Origin: an uncultured Cohaesibacter sp.
GTDB lineage: Bacteria > Pseudomonadota > Alphaproteobacteria > Rhizobiales > Cohaesibacteraceae
Direction: 5' to 3'
DNA length: 64,000 bases
NCBI RefSeq assembly: GCF_963677725.1
Contig: NZ_OY782507.1
Location: 4,152,501-4,216,500 of the forward strand
The position numbers were made by a program, and so were the translations under genes. This document shows, piece after piece, positions 25,701-33,055 of the stretch. Numbering within the stretch: position 1 is the stretch's first letter; every line of letters begins with the position of its first letter. The notes beneath the pieces were generated by a model. That model did not search any database. It saw nothing but the letters and a program-made list of their open reading frames with translations, and was not told where the DNA came from.

Positions 25701-26695
25701 ATGCCCTGCGCACGCTGGCCCATTATTATGTCGACAAGAAAGAGTATCGCAACGCCTTTGAAACGCTGAAGTCGGCAGCCGATTCCGATCCTGCCTCCGA
25801 AATTTCGCGCGTGTTGCAAGAGGAAATGAATGCGGTTTTCTCGTCACTGTTTCTTGATGGCAAGGTCAATGAGCTTTCGGCCATCAAGGCCCTGTCGCTC
25901 TATTATGATTTCCGTGAGCTGACACCGGTCGGTCGACGCGGTGACGAAATGGTGCGGCGTCTGGCGGACAAGTTGGTGGAAGTGGATCTGCTGGATCGGG
26001 CGTCGGACTTGTTGAAACATCAGGTGGACAATCGCCTCAAAGGGGCTGCCCGTTCCCAGATCGCGGCTGATCTGGCCTTGATTTACCTGCTCGATAGCAA
26101 ACCGAACATGGCGCTTGATACTCTGCGTCGGACCCGCCAGTCCCAATTGCCCTTGTCCGTTGAGCGGCAACGCCGATTGGTCGAGGCAAAGTCTTTGGCG
26201 CAGTTGAACAAGGTTGGTCTGGCGCTTGAACTGTTGCAGCCTTTGCAAGGTGGGGATGTGGATCAGTTGCGCGCTGATATCATGTGGGATGCCAAGCGTT
26301 GGCAGGATGTTGCCGAGCAGACCGAAATGATGCTTGGGGATCGCTGGAGCCTTGCTGCAGCGCTTGACGAGCAGGAACAGACCAACGTTCTGAGGGCTGG
26401 CATTGCATATAGTCTGGCTGATGACAAGTTGGGACTGGATCGCCTGCGTCGCAAATATGCTGACAAAATGGCCGCTACGTCCGTGGCCGGTGCCTTTGAT
26501 GTGGTGACCTTGCCCATTGAGCGCAATGGCGAGGAATTTCAGGCTGTCGCCCAGCAGATTGCTGGCATCAATTCGATGGAGCGCTTCCTGACCGAATATC
26601 GCTCGCGCTATCTGAAGGGCGATGAAAAAGAGACAGCGTTAGATCAGGCGGCTCCGGTGCCGCCTGCCAATGATCCGAACAATCCGCAAGTTTGA
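22772..26695 (+). CDS. Large exported TPR-repeat protein of the flagellar cluster, function unknown
   Basis: 1307 residues from the ATG at 22772, preceded by GGAG with 7-base spacing; starts at 22727 (TTG) or 22739 (ATG) are possible. A signal peptide or anchor lies at about 22-52. Residues about 65-160 contain GRIVLNFAGRNLLPGYSI, which resembles an AMIN-like beta module. Residues about 380-490 are a Pro/Gln/Ser-rich linker. A second beta-rich region follows, and the last 600 residues are helical repeats of TPR type. It is 258 bp after motE and convergent with fliP. Position suggests a periplasmic or envelope role in motility; I know no characterised homologue. Confidence 0.8.
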   Translation: MSSLGQDAKTKYVRSERIGQAFSRAVSRGLIALLVVLVWFLILLPGTSIAQQNLTPPQDTPSSQANEKGTLEITTTKEEGFGRIVLNFAGRNLLPGYSIKQNNSVFVVRFDQRMQSNSVTTLAQILPDYVTIARLDPDGKGLRLALKEGVRINTMEAGERLFVDLLPQSWAGLPPSLPAEIVTELAKRAEEALRLARSLQQQESATRVKPKLDIRIGDHPTFSRFAFIWNIPFDSTFERRGEAVNLFFNHQTDVDLSELRTSLPGLVRDMLMTKEGGRVKFTLVVAKNADVRAFREENSYIVDITGDKSLFDATGAEEHVTRAVSKPGDTGVLVAKGIDMPPRTVTIAPDGAQILGVADDLSASSGPSKLILGPTASGNVAQPVVDQSLPPQPSDPQAVQSSQPEQVTQPADGSTSSLANPTLSTEQPLPRTPPAKQPMQVTQADRLQPQPAQSSEASAEQNPRSTVPSDSVQPQNSAPAMVRSNAERMKGQGSDLTSQVLRVEAKTFGRSVRLFFPFKNPTSSAVFRRNGVIWAVFDTVLDLDVASAREQLAAFSDDIEVWRAGATAVLRIPLKNPRLVTFSPEGYGWLLTIGDMVVEPTKPLHMSRTKVSDGRSAMRVKFERSGTVLKLRDPGTGENLHVVTGFGPARGFVKGQRFVDFTTLISAHGIALAEHVDDLLLARDEGYVYISSNRGLTISNAQPGAADVSALTNNGNRVRETFLNLNELVAKTPVQFHHKRQELERKLSKYTDLMAIQSQLALAKLLVANGYAFEALGHLQMIEDAAPEFARGKGFRTLYSAAELFAGRPESAFRRLNHPEFENDPDASVWRGLAAARAGRWREADDALDLAATVAQDYSMKVRQMMLLDGVEIAYLDQQFGSATAALAEVNPTYLDAEGMARYNLLRGKIAVARNDVKEASEAFKAARDTKYLPIANDAWLQDVKLRRQEDKINLDDAIEELEGLTTIWRGDDVELNALRTLAHYYVDKKEYRNAFETLKSAADSDPASEISRVLQEEMNAVFSSLFLDGKVNELSAIKALSLYYDFRELTPVGRRGDEMVRRLADKLVEVDLLDRASDLLKHQVDNRLKGAARSQIAADLALIYLLDSKPNMALDTLRRTRQSQLPLSVERQRRLVEAKSLAQLNKVGLALELLQPLQGGDVDQLRADIMWDAKRWQDVAEQTEMMLGDRWSLAAALDEQEQTNVLRAGIAYSLADDKLGLDRLRRKYADKMAATSVAGAFDVVTLPIERNGEEFQAVAQQIAGINSMERFLTEYRSRYLKGDEKETALDQAAPVPPANDPNNPQV

Positions 26696-26700
26696 GCGCT

Positions 26701-26731
26701 CACCTATCGCCTGACCCCTATGGGGTAGGTG
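26701..26731. terminator. Hairpin between convergent TPR gene and fliP
   Basis: CACCT at 26701-26705 pairs with AGGTG at 26727-26731 around an inner CCCC/GGGG stem (26715-26718 with 26722-26725). It fills the 38-bp gap between convergent stops. There is no T run, so it may be a weak terminator or mRNA end stabiliser. Confidence 0.35.
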
Positions 26732-26733
26732 AT

Positions 26734-27597
26734 CTAGGAGCCAACGAAGCTTTTTACCAGCGAACCCGTGATCAGGTTCCAGCCATCTACCAGCACGAAA
26801 AAAATCAGCTTGAACGGCAGGGAAATCACCACTGGCGGCAGCATCATCATGCCCATGGACATCAGGATCGAGGCGACGACCAGATCGATGATGATAAAGG
26901 GCAGGAAGATCAGAAACCCGATTTCGAACGCGCGGCGCAATTCGCTGATCATGAAAGCGGGAACCAGCACCCGCAGGCTGATTTCTTCGGGGGTCGCTGG
27001 CGGTTCTTGTCGGGCCATGTCAAGAAACAGGGCCAGATCATTCTCGCGCACATGCTGCCGCATGAAGGCGTGAAACGGCACCGATGCCCGTTCGAAGGCT
27101 TCCGGTAATTCAATGCTGCCTTCGACCAGTGGCTGGATGCCGGTATTGTAAGCCTGCTCAAAGGTCGGGGCCATGATAAAGGCGGTCAGAAACAGTGCAA
27201 GGCTGACCATCACCGTATTGGGCGGTGCGGTTTGCAGGCCAATGGCAGAGCGCAACAAAGACAACACCACAACAATACGGGTGAAGCTGGTCACCATGAT
27301 CAGGATCGAGGGGGCCAGCGACAAAATGGTGATCAGTGCAACGAGCTGCATGGCCCGTTCGGTCAAGGTCAGATCATCGCCAAGACCAATGCTGAGCTGT
27401 TGGGCGAGCGCAGGATGACTAAAGCCGATGGCAAGAAAGACCAGAGCCAGAAAGGCAACAAAGCCCCCCATCAGAGCGCTGCGCTTCAGGCTCTTGAGCA
27501 AATCTTGTGCAGCATCATTGCTTATGTCGGTCGCGATCCGCTTGACCGGCGTCACAGTTGCTTGTGGCAACGGTGCTGAATTGTGGGTGTCACTCAT
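26734..27597 (-). CDS. fliP: Flagellar export apparatus protein FliP
   Basis: 287 residues. A 44-residue hydrophilic lead precedes a cleavable or anchoring hydrophobic stretch (LMGGFVAFLALVFLAIGFSH), then the FliP core: TERAMQLVALITILSLAPSI, MVTSFTRIVVVLSLLRSAIG, FIMAPTF, and the final helices PFIIIDLVVASILMSMGMMM. FliP forms the export gate with FliQ and FliR. The unusually long N-terminus is worth noting. It overlaps fliO by 4 bp and is transcribed away from fliQ/fliR. Confidence 0.94.
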   Translation of the reverse strand: MSDTHNSAPLPQATVTPVKRIATDISNDAAQDLLKSLKRSALMGGFVAFLALVFLAIGFSHPALAQQLSIGLGDDLTLTERAMQLVALITILSLAPSILIMVTSFTRIVVVLSLLRSAIGLQTAPPNTVMVSLALFLTAFIMAPTFEQAYNTGIQPLVEGSIELPEAFERASVPFHAFMRQHVRENDLALFLDMARQEPPATPEEISLRVLVPAFMISELRRAFEIGFLIFLPFIIIDLVVASILMSMGMMMLPPVVISLPFKLIFFVLVDGWNLITGSLVKSFVGS

Positions 27598-28934
27598 TTC
27601 TTGAGGTCACCTGACAATTCATTCAGAAGCCGACTGATTTCATCGTCGTAAGCGGACGATGCTGCCGATTTGGTTTGTGCTGTCTTCGAGGCGTCATCAG
27701 ACGGTTTGGGCTGCTCCTGTGCAGGAGAGGAAGACGTGGCGGTCTCGGGTTTCTTGTCTTCTGGCTTGTTGTCTTCTGGCTTGTTGTCTTCAGTTCTCTC
27801 TTGCGGAGCTGGGTCTGGCTTGGCCGGTTGAACGGCAGGTGCCGCTTTCGGTTCTGATGCCTGCTCCTGTTTGTCCTTGCGGTCTTCATCCTTTGGCGCT
27901 GCTTCAGGCTGATTGCTGGAGGACATGGTCACGTTGTCAGACCGTTCCTGCTTTGGACGCTCCGGTTGTGGGCGCTCCTGTTGTGGGCGTTCTTGTTGAG
28001 GCGGCTCCGACTTTGTGGGCTGTTGCCTGGGATCGGTTCGAACAGGACCAGCTTGTGAAGCCTGATCTCTTTGTTTCTGATCCCCGGACGCCTGATCTTT
28101 GTCCCTATTTGTGGCAGCGGGAGTGACCGGATTTTTCTCGGTCGGTTTTGCTGGTTCTGCCTTGTCCTGCTTCTTGTCTGCCTCAGTGTTCGGTCTCAAC
28201 GGATGGGGCGGCAAAGGCGGCGTGGCATCATTTTGCCAGCGCGCTTGCAGAGGCTGCAGAGGCGGCGACATTGGGGCCGACGGTTTGGAATCACGCATAT
28301 TGGGTGCAGGTGCCGTTGGCTTGCTGTTGGCACTGTCGGAGGCGCTAACGGCCGGGGCTGTGGATTTGACAGGGTCAGCCGGACGGGCCATCGGTTTGGG
28401 CTGCGGTGGCAAATGGGGCGCCTGTTGCGGCGTTGGCCGCTGTGGTGGAACCGGTTGAGCGGATGGCTGAGAGGCCGGCTGCGCGGTTGGCTTGGGCCTT
28501 GATTGGGCTGGCTGGGCACCAATGGCTTGCCCTGCCACAGGTTTGGCGGCCGCAGGCTGAGCAGTAACAGGCTGAGCGGGCGAAGGCTGAGTGGGTGCAG
28601 GCTGGGCAGGAATTGGACGCGCTGCCTGAGGAGGCTGTTGAGCGGCTGGTTGTTGTGCTGGCATTGGCGGCATGATGTGATGCTCGACGAGGAAGTCGTT
28701 ATCGCCGCCAATCATGACCAGATGCTCCACATGATCCCGGCGCACCAGAACCAGACGGCGGCGGTGATCCACCTGCACGGCTTCGCGCACTTCCAGACGA
28801 GGGGCTTCGCCGACCTTGCCGATTCTCGCACCCATCATGTTGATCTTCTTGAGAAACCAGGTGAGCAATACGATCAGAAAAATGATACCGCCCAATAAAA
28901 CGAGTGCCTTGATCAATGTGCTGATGTCTTCCAT
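27594..28934 (-). CDS. fliO: FliO-like protein with a very long Pro/Gln/Ala-rich tail
   Basis: 446 residues. Residues 1-90 carry a transmembrane helix (LIKALVLLGGIIFLIVLLTW) and the FliO domain (APRLEVREAVQVDHRRRLVL, then VRRDHVEHLVMIGG). Residues 91-425 are low complexity, rich in Pro, Gln, Ala and charged residues, with short tandem repeats such as KPEDN and PQQER. A conserved-looking C-terminal peptide (YDDEISRLLNELSGDLKK) ends the protein. Typical FliO is about 100-150 residues. It helps assemble the FliP ring. It overlaps fliP as ATGA and is divergent from flgB. Confidence 0.82.
   Translation of the reverse strand: MEDISTLIKALVLLGGIIFLIVLLTWFLKKINMMGARIGKVGEAPRLEVREAVQVDHRRRLVLVRRDHVEHLVMIGGDNDFLVEHHIMPPMPAQQPAAQQPPQAARPIPAQPAPTQPSPAQPVTAQPAAAKPVAGQAIGAQPAQSRPKPTAQPASQPSAQPVPPQRPTPQQAPHLPPQPKPMARPADPVKSTAPAVSASDSANSKPTAPAPNMRDSKPSAPMSPPLQPLQARWQNDATPPLPPHPLRPNTEADKKQDKAEPAKPTEKNPVTPAATNRDKDQASGDQKQRDQASQAGPVRTDPRQQPTKSEPPQQERPQQERPQPERPKQERSDNVTMSSSNQPEAAPKDEDRKDKQEQASEPKAAPAVQPAKPDPAPQERTEDNKPEDNKPEDKKPETATSSSPAQEQPKPSDDASKTAQTKSAASSAYDDEISRLLNELSGDLKK
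27754..27791 (-). repeat. 15-bp tandem repeat in fliO tail
   Basis: Two exact 15-bp units (27754-27768, 27769-27783) plus a partial third, encoding repeated KPEDN pentapeptides. The unit is a multiple of three, so slippage would change length without breaking the frame. Confidence 0.8.
27955..27999 (-). repeat. Imperfect 15-bp tandem repeat in fliO tail
   Basis: Three imperfect 15-bp units, each encoding a PQ-E-R-P type pentapeptide (PQQERPQQERPQPER). Frame-preserving, like the repeat at 27754-27791. Confidence 0.75.
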
Positions 28935-29346
28935 GACGGGCCTTCCACTCTCGAACAGGTCTTGCCGTTTGCAAAGACATGTTGCTAATTGTGTTTACTC
29001 AACAGTCTGGCACCTCACCATCACAGGCGGCAGACACGATACGCTGGACAGCTGCAAGACAGGGAAACAGGCGAGCTCTTTCAGAATATACGGGCATCGC
29101 CACCCCGATTGCGAATCTGTCAATGGAACCATTTTAACCTTTTCGAAAGATATGTCGCTTTTTTTTGCTAGCAGATTGCAAGATTTGCCGAGCTAATATC
29201 GACACGAAATGGCGGAAATCAGCGATAAGCGAGAAAAGTTTGGGCTACGTTAATATCTCGTTAACCATATGGTAGGCAAAATTTGCCTGAACCAGAACAA
29301 TACCGGGTGCCCTACAGGCATCCAAACCGGGATAACGGATTCTGTC
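28935..29346. other. Gene-free divergent region between fliO and flgB
   Basis: 412 bp without a convincing gene. It carries the CtrA-type box at 29250-29264 and a TTTTAACC half-site near 29132, so it probably holds promoters for both directions. A possible ATG at 29269 lies directly against the CtrA box and is not a credible start. Confidence 0.6.
29250..29268. promoter_or_regulatory. CtrA-type box upstream of flgB
   Basis: TTAA at 29250-29253, a 7-base spacer, then TTAACCAT at 29261-29268: both the full TTAA-N7-TTAA form and the TTAACCAT element. It lies 79 bp before the flgB start. It should control the flgB-flgC-fliE-fliQ-fliR-flhB operon, and perhaps the divergent fliO-fliP. Confidence 0.68.
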
Positions 29347-29754
29347 ATGGCTGTTGGTGACCTCAAGCTTTTTTCGATGTTGCGCTCCAAGATGCATTGG
29401 CATCAGGCGCGTCAGAAAGTGCTGGCCGAGAATGTCGCCAACGCCGATACGCCCGGTTATCAGGCGCGTGATCTGAGCAGTTTCAAATTTGATCGCATGC
29501 TGAAGCCCCAGCAGACGGGGGGGCTTGAAACCCGTCTGACCAACGCGCATCACCTCAAAGGCCGGGCAATCTTCCCTGATGGCAATCTGACGGGAAAGAA
29601 AATGGACGGATATGAGATCACGCCAGACGGCAACCAAGTGGTGCTTGAAGAGCAGATGATGAAAGTGACGTCCAACCAGATGGATTATCAGGCGGCGTCT
29701 ACCCTATACAAAAAAGGGCTTGGCATCATCCGAATGGCATCACGGCGCAGTTAA
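29347..29754 (+). CDS. flgB: Flagellar proximal rod protein FlgB
   Basis: 135 residues from the ATG at 29347 (MAVGDLKLFSMLRSKMHWHQ); an upstream ATG at 29269 would start inside the promoter box. The signature AENVANADTPGYQARDL is present, and the C-terminus MDYQAASTLYKKGLGIIRMA is typical. It forms the proximal rod. It is the first gene of the rightward export/rod operon; flgC starts 53 bp later. Confidence 0.92.
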   Translation: MAVGDLKLFSMLRSKMHWHQARQKVLAENVANADTPGYQARDLSSFKFDRMLKPQQTGGLETRLTNAHHLKGRAIFPDGNLTGKKMDGYEITPDGNQVVLEEQMMKVTSNQMDYQAASTLYKKGLGIIRMASRRS

Positions 29755-29807
29755 GGCGCAGAATCAGCGAAACGCTATCGGCATTGGCCGAGATGGTGGA
29801 GAGTGGA

Positions 29808-30218
29808 ATGGATTTTCTTAGGTCAATCATGATCGCCGCGTCTGGTTTGAAGGCGCAGAGCGGTCGCATGCGGGTGATTTCCGAGAATATTGCCAATGCC
29901 GATTCAACGGCGCGGCAGGCGGGCGGGGATCCCTATCGGCGACAAATCCCGACTTTCAAGTCGCATTTTGATCGCGAGATCGAAGCCAAGACAGTCGACA
30001 TGGGACGCGTTGTGACCGACAAATCGGATTTTCGCACCCGTTATGAACCAGGTCATCCGGCGGCAGACGCCAATGGCTATGTGAAGCTGCCGAATGTCAA
30101 CTCTCTGGTTGAGGTGACCGATCTGCAACAGGCCCAGCGCAGCTATCAGGCCAACTTGAATGTGGTTTCTGCAACGCGCAGCATGATCACAAAGACCATC
30201 GATATTCTCAAGGCCTGA
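29808..30218 (+). CDS. flgC: Flagellar proximal rod protein FlgC
   Basis: 136 residues from the ATG at 29808 (MDFLRSIMIAASGLKAQSGR), which has a GGAG ribosome-binding site; an ATG 24 bp upstream is possible. It carries the rod signature SENIANADST and the C-terminal DLQQAQRSYQANLNVVSATR. It forms the proximal rod with FlgB and FlgF. An AAGGCTTGAT hairpin (30234-30250) lies in the 84-bp gap before fliE. Confidence 0.92.
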   Translation: MDFLRSIMIAASGLKAQSGRMRVISENIANADSTARQAGGDPYRRQIPTFKSHFDREIEAKTVDMGRVVTDKSDFRTRYEPGHPAADANGYVKLPNVNSLVEVTDLQQAQRSYQANLNVVSATRSMITKTIDILKA

Positions 30219-30302
30219 GTCTCCCTTCTCAAGGCTTGATGCTATCAAGCATCGCTTACCTTTTTGACTTAGTCGCCCCTTGCGGGCAAAGCGAGACAGA
30301 CC

Positions 30303-30623
30303 ATGCTCAACACCTCTTTGACCGCTGCAAATGCATATAGTCTAGCCCAGAAGCTGACGAATCAGACACAATCGGATCAGACGCTGCAAAAGGCTGCCGA
30401 TGCCAAGCCGGATTTTGGTGCCATGGTCAAGGATGGTGTCACCGGGGTGCTGGACAAGGGTCAGGTCGCCGAGAAAACCGCTACCAACATGTTGCAGGGC
30501 AAGGCAGATGTGGTGGATGTGGTCACGGCGGTGGCGGAAACCGAAGTTGCGCTCGAAACCATGGTTTCGGTGCGTGATCGGGTGATTTCTGCTTATGAAG
30601 AAATCATGCGGATGCCGATCTAG
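30303..30623 (+). CDS. fliE: MS-ring/rod junction protein FliE
   Basis: 106 residues. Conserved C-terminal FliE pattern: ADVVDVVTAVAETEVALETM followed by VRDRVISAYEEIMRMPI. The N-terminus is variable and Gln-rich. It links the MS ring to the rod. It lies between flgC and fliQ, the usual order in Rhizobiales. Confidence 0.92.
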   Translation: MLNTSLTAANAYSLAQKLTNQTQSDQTLQKAADAKPDFGAMVKDGVTGVLDKGQVAEKTATNMLQGKADVVDVVTAVAETEVALETMVSVRDRVISAYEEIMRMPI

Positions 30624-30721
30624 TCGGATTGATATCGAGACGGTTTTCAGCGGATTTTGTGGGCGGGCCATGGTGGCGCGCCCCTGTTTGTTTGGCCTTG
30701 ATTGGCTAGGGGAGACCGGGA

Positions 30722-30985
30722 ATGACCGGACCTGAAATGCTCGATATCGCCCGTGAAGCGCTTTGGGTGATGCTCAAGATCGCCGGTCCCATCATGGTGG
30801 TTGGCCTGATTGTCGGTGTCGTGATTGCGTTGTTCCAGGCCCTGACGCAGATTCAGGAAATGACACTCGTCTTTGTCCCCAAAATCATCGCCATTTTCAT
30901 TGCCTTGATGATTGCGCTGCCCTTCATTGGGGCGACACTTGGAAGCTTCACACAATTTTTGATGGAACGGGTTATATCCGGCTAG
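30722..30985 (+). CDS. fliQ: Flagellar export apparatus protein FliQ
   Basis: 87 residues with two transmembrane helices, about 15-38 (MLKIAGPIMVVGLIVGVVIA) and 50-72 (IIAIFIALMIALPFIGATLG), and the conserved FQALTQIQEMTLVFVPK loop. It is part of the export gate with FliP and FliR. GGGAGACC precedes the start. fliR follows by 47 bp. Confidence 0.94.
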   Translation: MTGPEMLDIAREALWVMLKIAGPIMVVGLIVGVVIALFQALTQIQEMTLVFVPKIIAIFIALMIALPFIGATLGSFTQFLMERVISG

Positions 30986-31032
30986 CTTTTGGGGGACGCT
31001 GATCTGCCCTTGGGTTAGATCGTTGCTTGCGC

Positions 31033-31794
31033 ATGACACTCGATATCCTACCGCAAACTGCTTATATCTTTTTTCTGATCTTTGCCCGGGTCGGGACCAT
31101 GTTCATGATCTTGCCGGCTTTTTCCGAACAAGCCGTGTCGGTGCGAATCCGTCTCATTCTGGCATTGTTGATGTGCCTGCTTTTCTATCCGCTGGTTTCA
31201 AATGACTACGGGGCAATTCCGGCGAATTTCTATGCTTTGGTGGCTGCAATGGGCATGGAAATCCTGATCGGGGTCTTTCTGGGGCTGTCGATGCGTCTGG
31301 TGATGGCGGCCTTGCAAATTGCTGCCACGACTATGGCCTTTCAACTGGGCTTGAGTTTTGCCATGGGGCCAGATCCGAGTACGGGACAGCAGACCGTGCA
31401 ATTGGGCCGCTTTATGGGTACGCTGGCTGTGGCCCTGATTTTCGTCACCAATCTGCATTATCTGATGATTGGGGCGATGCTGGACAGCTACAAGCTGTTT
31501 CCGGTCAACCAGATGCTGCCCCTTGGAGATGTTGCCGAATATGCGATCGAAGTGGTGTCGACGTCCTTTGTGGTGGCACTCAAAATGTCGGCCCCTTTCA
31601 TCGTCTATGGCATAATCTTCCAGTTCGGTCTGGGGCTGTTGTCGCGTCTCATGCCTCAGTTGCAAGTCTACTTTATCGCTATGCCTGCCAATATTTTGGT
31701 TGGTACAATATTGTTCATGATTCTGTTGGTGACCCTGATGAACTGGTATATGGGCCACATCGAGGCCGTGCTCGGCACTTTCGTGGCGCGCTGA
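31033..31794 (+). CDS. fliR: Flagellar export apparatus protein FliR
   Basis: 253 residues from the ATG at 31033; an in-frame TTG lies two codons earlier. Six hydrophobic helices are visible, with FARVGTMFMILPAFSEQAVS near the N-terminus, ALQIAATTMAFQLGLSFAMG in the middle, and RLMPQLQVYFIAMPANILVG near the end. It forms the export gate with FliP and FliQ. flhB follows by 48 bp. Confidence 0.93.
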   Translation: MTLDILPQTAYIFFLIFARVGTMFMILPAFSEQAVSVRIRLILALLMCLLFYPLVSNDYGAIPANFYALVAAMGMEILIGVFLGLSMRLVMAALQIAATTMAFQLGLSFAMGPDPSTGQQTVQLGRFMGTLAVALIFVTNLHYLMIGAMLDSYKLFPVNQMLPLGDVAEYAIEVVSTSFVVALKMSAPFIVYGIIFQFGLGLLSRLMPQLQVYFIAMPANILVGTILFMILLVTLMNWYMGHIEAVLGTFVAR

Positions 31795-31842
31795 TCAAGC
31801 CAAGCGCATGACCATGTCGAGCCTTTGGGCTAGGAGGCTGTT

Positions 31843-32928
31843 ATGGCCGAAGAAAATGACGACGCAGAAAAGTCGGAAGACCCGACACAGAAGCGTCTTG
31901 ACGACGCACACAAGAAAGGCGATGTCGCCAAAAGTCAGGAAGTTTCCGCCTGGTTCTCGATGATGGGCACCGGGCTGGTCGTGGCTGTGCTGGGGACCTA
32001 TATTGCCGCTGGCATGGCGCGCAACCTCAAGGGCTTTTTTGAACATTCCCACGAATTGTCCATTGAAGGTGGTGTGTTGGGAAGGATTTGGAATGATGTC
32101 GGCTACACGTTGCTCGGCTTTCTGGTCTTGCCGATGCTGGCATTGATGGTGATGGCCGTGTTTGGCAACGTGATACAGCACAAGTTCGTTTTCTCAACCG
32201 AGCCGATGAAACCGAAACTTTCGAAAGTTTCCCCGCTTAGTGGCGCCAAACGGCTTTTTTCTGGCGAAAGCCTTGTTAATTTTGCCAAGGGTCTTTTGAA
32301 GCTCGGTATTGTGACCATCCTGATGCTGCTGATCCTGTATCCGCAGCGCGACAAGCTTGACGTGATTATCGGGCTCGATCCCACACAGTTGCTGCCGCTG
32401 GTGCGCGAATTGGCCTTGCAACTGGTCATCGGAGTGATTGTCATCATGACGGTCGTGGCGGCTGCGGACTATTTGTATCAGCGCAACAAATGGTTCGAAA
32501 AACAGAAAATGTCGGTTCGCGAGATCAAGGAAGAATATAAGCAACAGGAAGGTGATCCGACGGTCAAAGCCAAACTGCGGCAGTTGCGTATGGAACGCAG
32601 CCGCAAGCGCATGATGGCGGCGGTGCCGGAGGCATCAGTGGTGCTGACCAACCCGACCCACTATTCCGTGGCGTTGAAATATGATGAGGGCATGGGTGCG
32701 CCGGTGTGCGTTGCAAAAGGGGTTGACGAGACGGCGTTGCGCATTCGTGAAATTGCCAAGGAGCACAATGTTCCAATTGTTCAGAATCCGGCTTTGACAC
32801 GCGCGCTCTACGCAACAGTGGACATCGAAGAAGAAGTGCCCGAAGAGCATTATAAAGCGGTTGCAGAAGTGATCGGCTATATTATGAAATTGAAGAATCG
32901 GCAAAGCTGGTCTAATCGCAGTCAATGA
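31843..32928 (+). CDS. flhB: Flagellar export switch protein FlhB
   Basis: 361 residues. The N-terminal half has four hydrophobic helices after KSEDPTQKRLDDAHKKGDVA. The cytoplasmic domain carries the self-cleavage motif NPTH in VVLTNPTHYSVALKYDEGMG. FlhB switches export from rod/hook to filament substrates after autocleavage between Asn and Pro. A strong AGGAGG site lies just before the start. cckA follows by 127 bp on the same strand. Confidence 0.95.
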   Translation: MAEENDDAEKSEDPTQKRLDDAHKKGDVAKSQEVSAWFSMMGTGLVVAVLGTYIAAGMARNLKGFFEHSHELSIEGGVLGRIWNDVGYTLLGFLVLPMLALMVMAVFGNVIQHKFVFSTEPMKPKLSKVSPLSGAKRLFSGESLVNFAKGLLKLGIVTILMLLILYPQRDKLDVIIGLDPTQLLPLVRELALQLVIGVIVIMTVVAAADYLYQRNKWFEKQKMSVREIKEEYKQQEGDPTVKAKLRQLRMERSRKRMMAAVPEASVVLTNPTHYSVALKYDEGMGAPVCVAKGVDETALRIREIAKEHNVPIVQNPALTRALYATVDIEEEVPEEHYKAVAEVIGYIMKLKNRQSWSNRSQ

Positions 32929-33055
32929 CCGAAATGAACATTCCCGATTGCCGCAGGCCTGTCACAAGGGCTCTGTGTGAGGAATGTGAAACAGCAGAGC
33001 GGGCCACGGGCCCGGTCATCAAGATGAGCCGGATGCAGGGCAGGGGTAGATCCAG

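Noticed and set aside
27594-28934. TonB-like protein because of the Pro-rich region
   Set aside because: The N-terminal FliO domain and overlap with fliP fix the identity; no TonB C-terminal domain is present.
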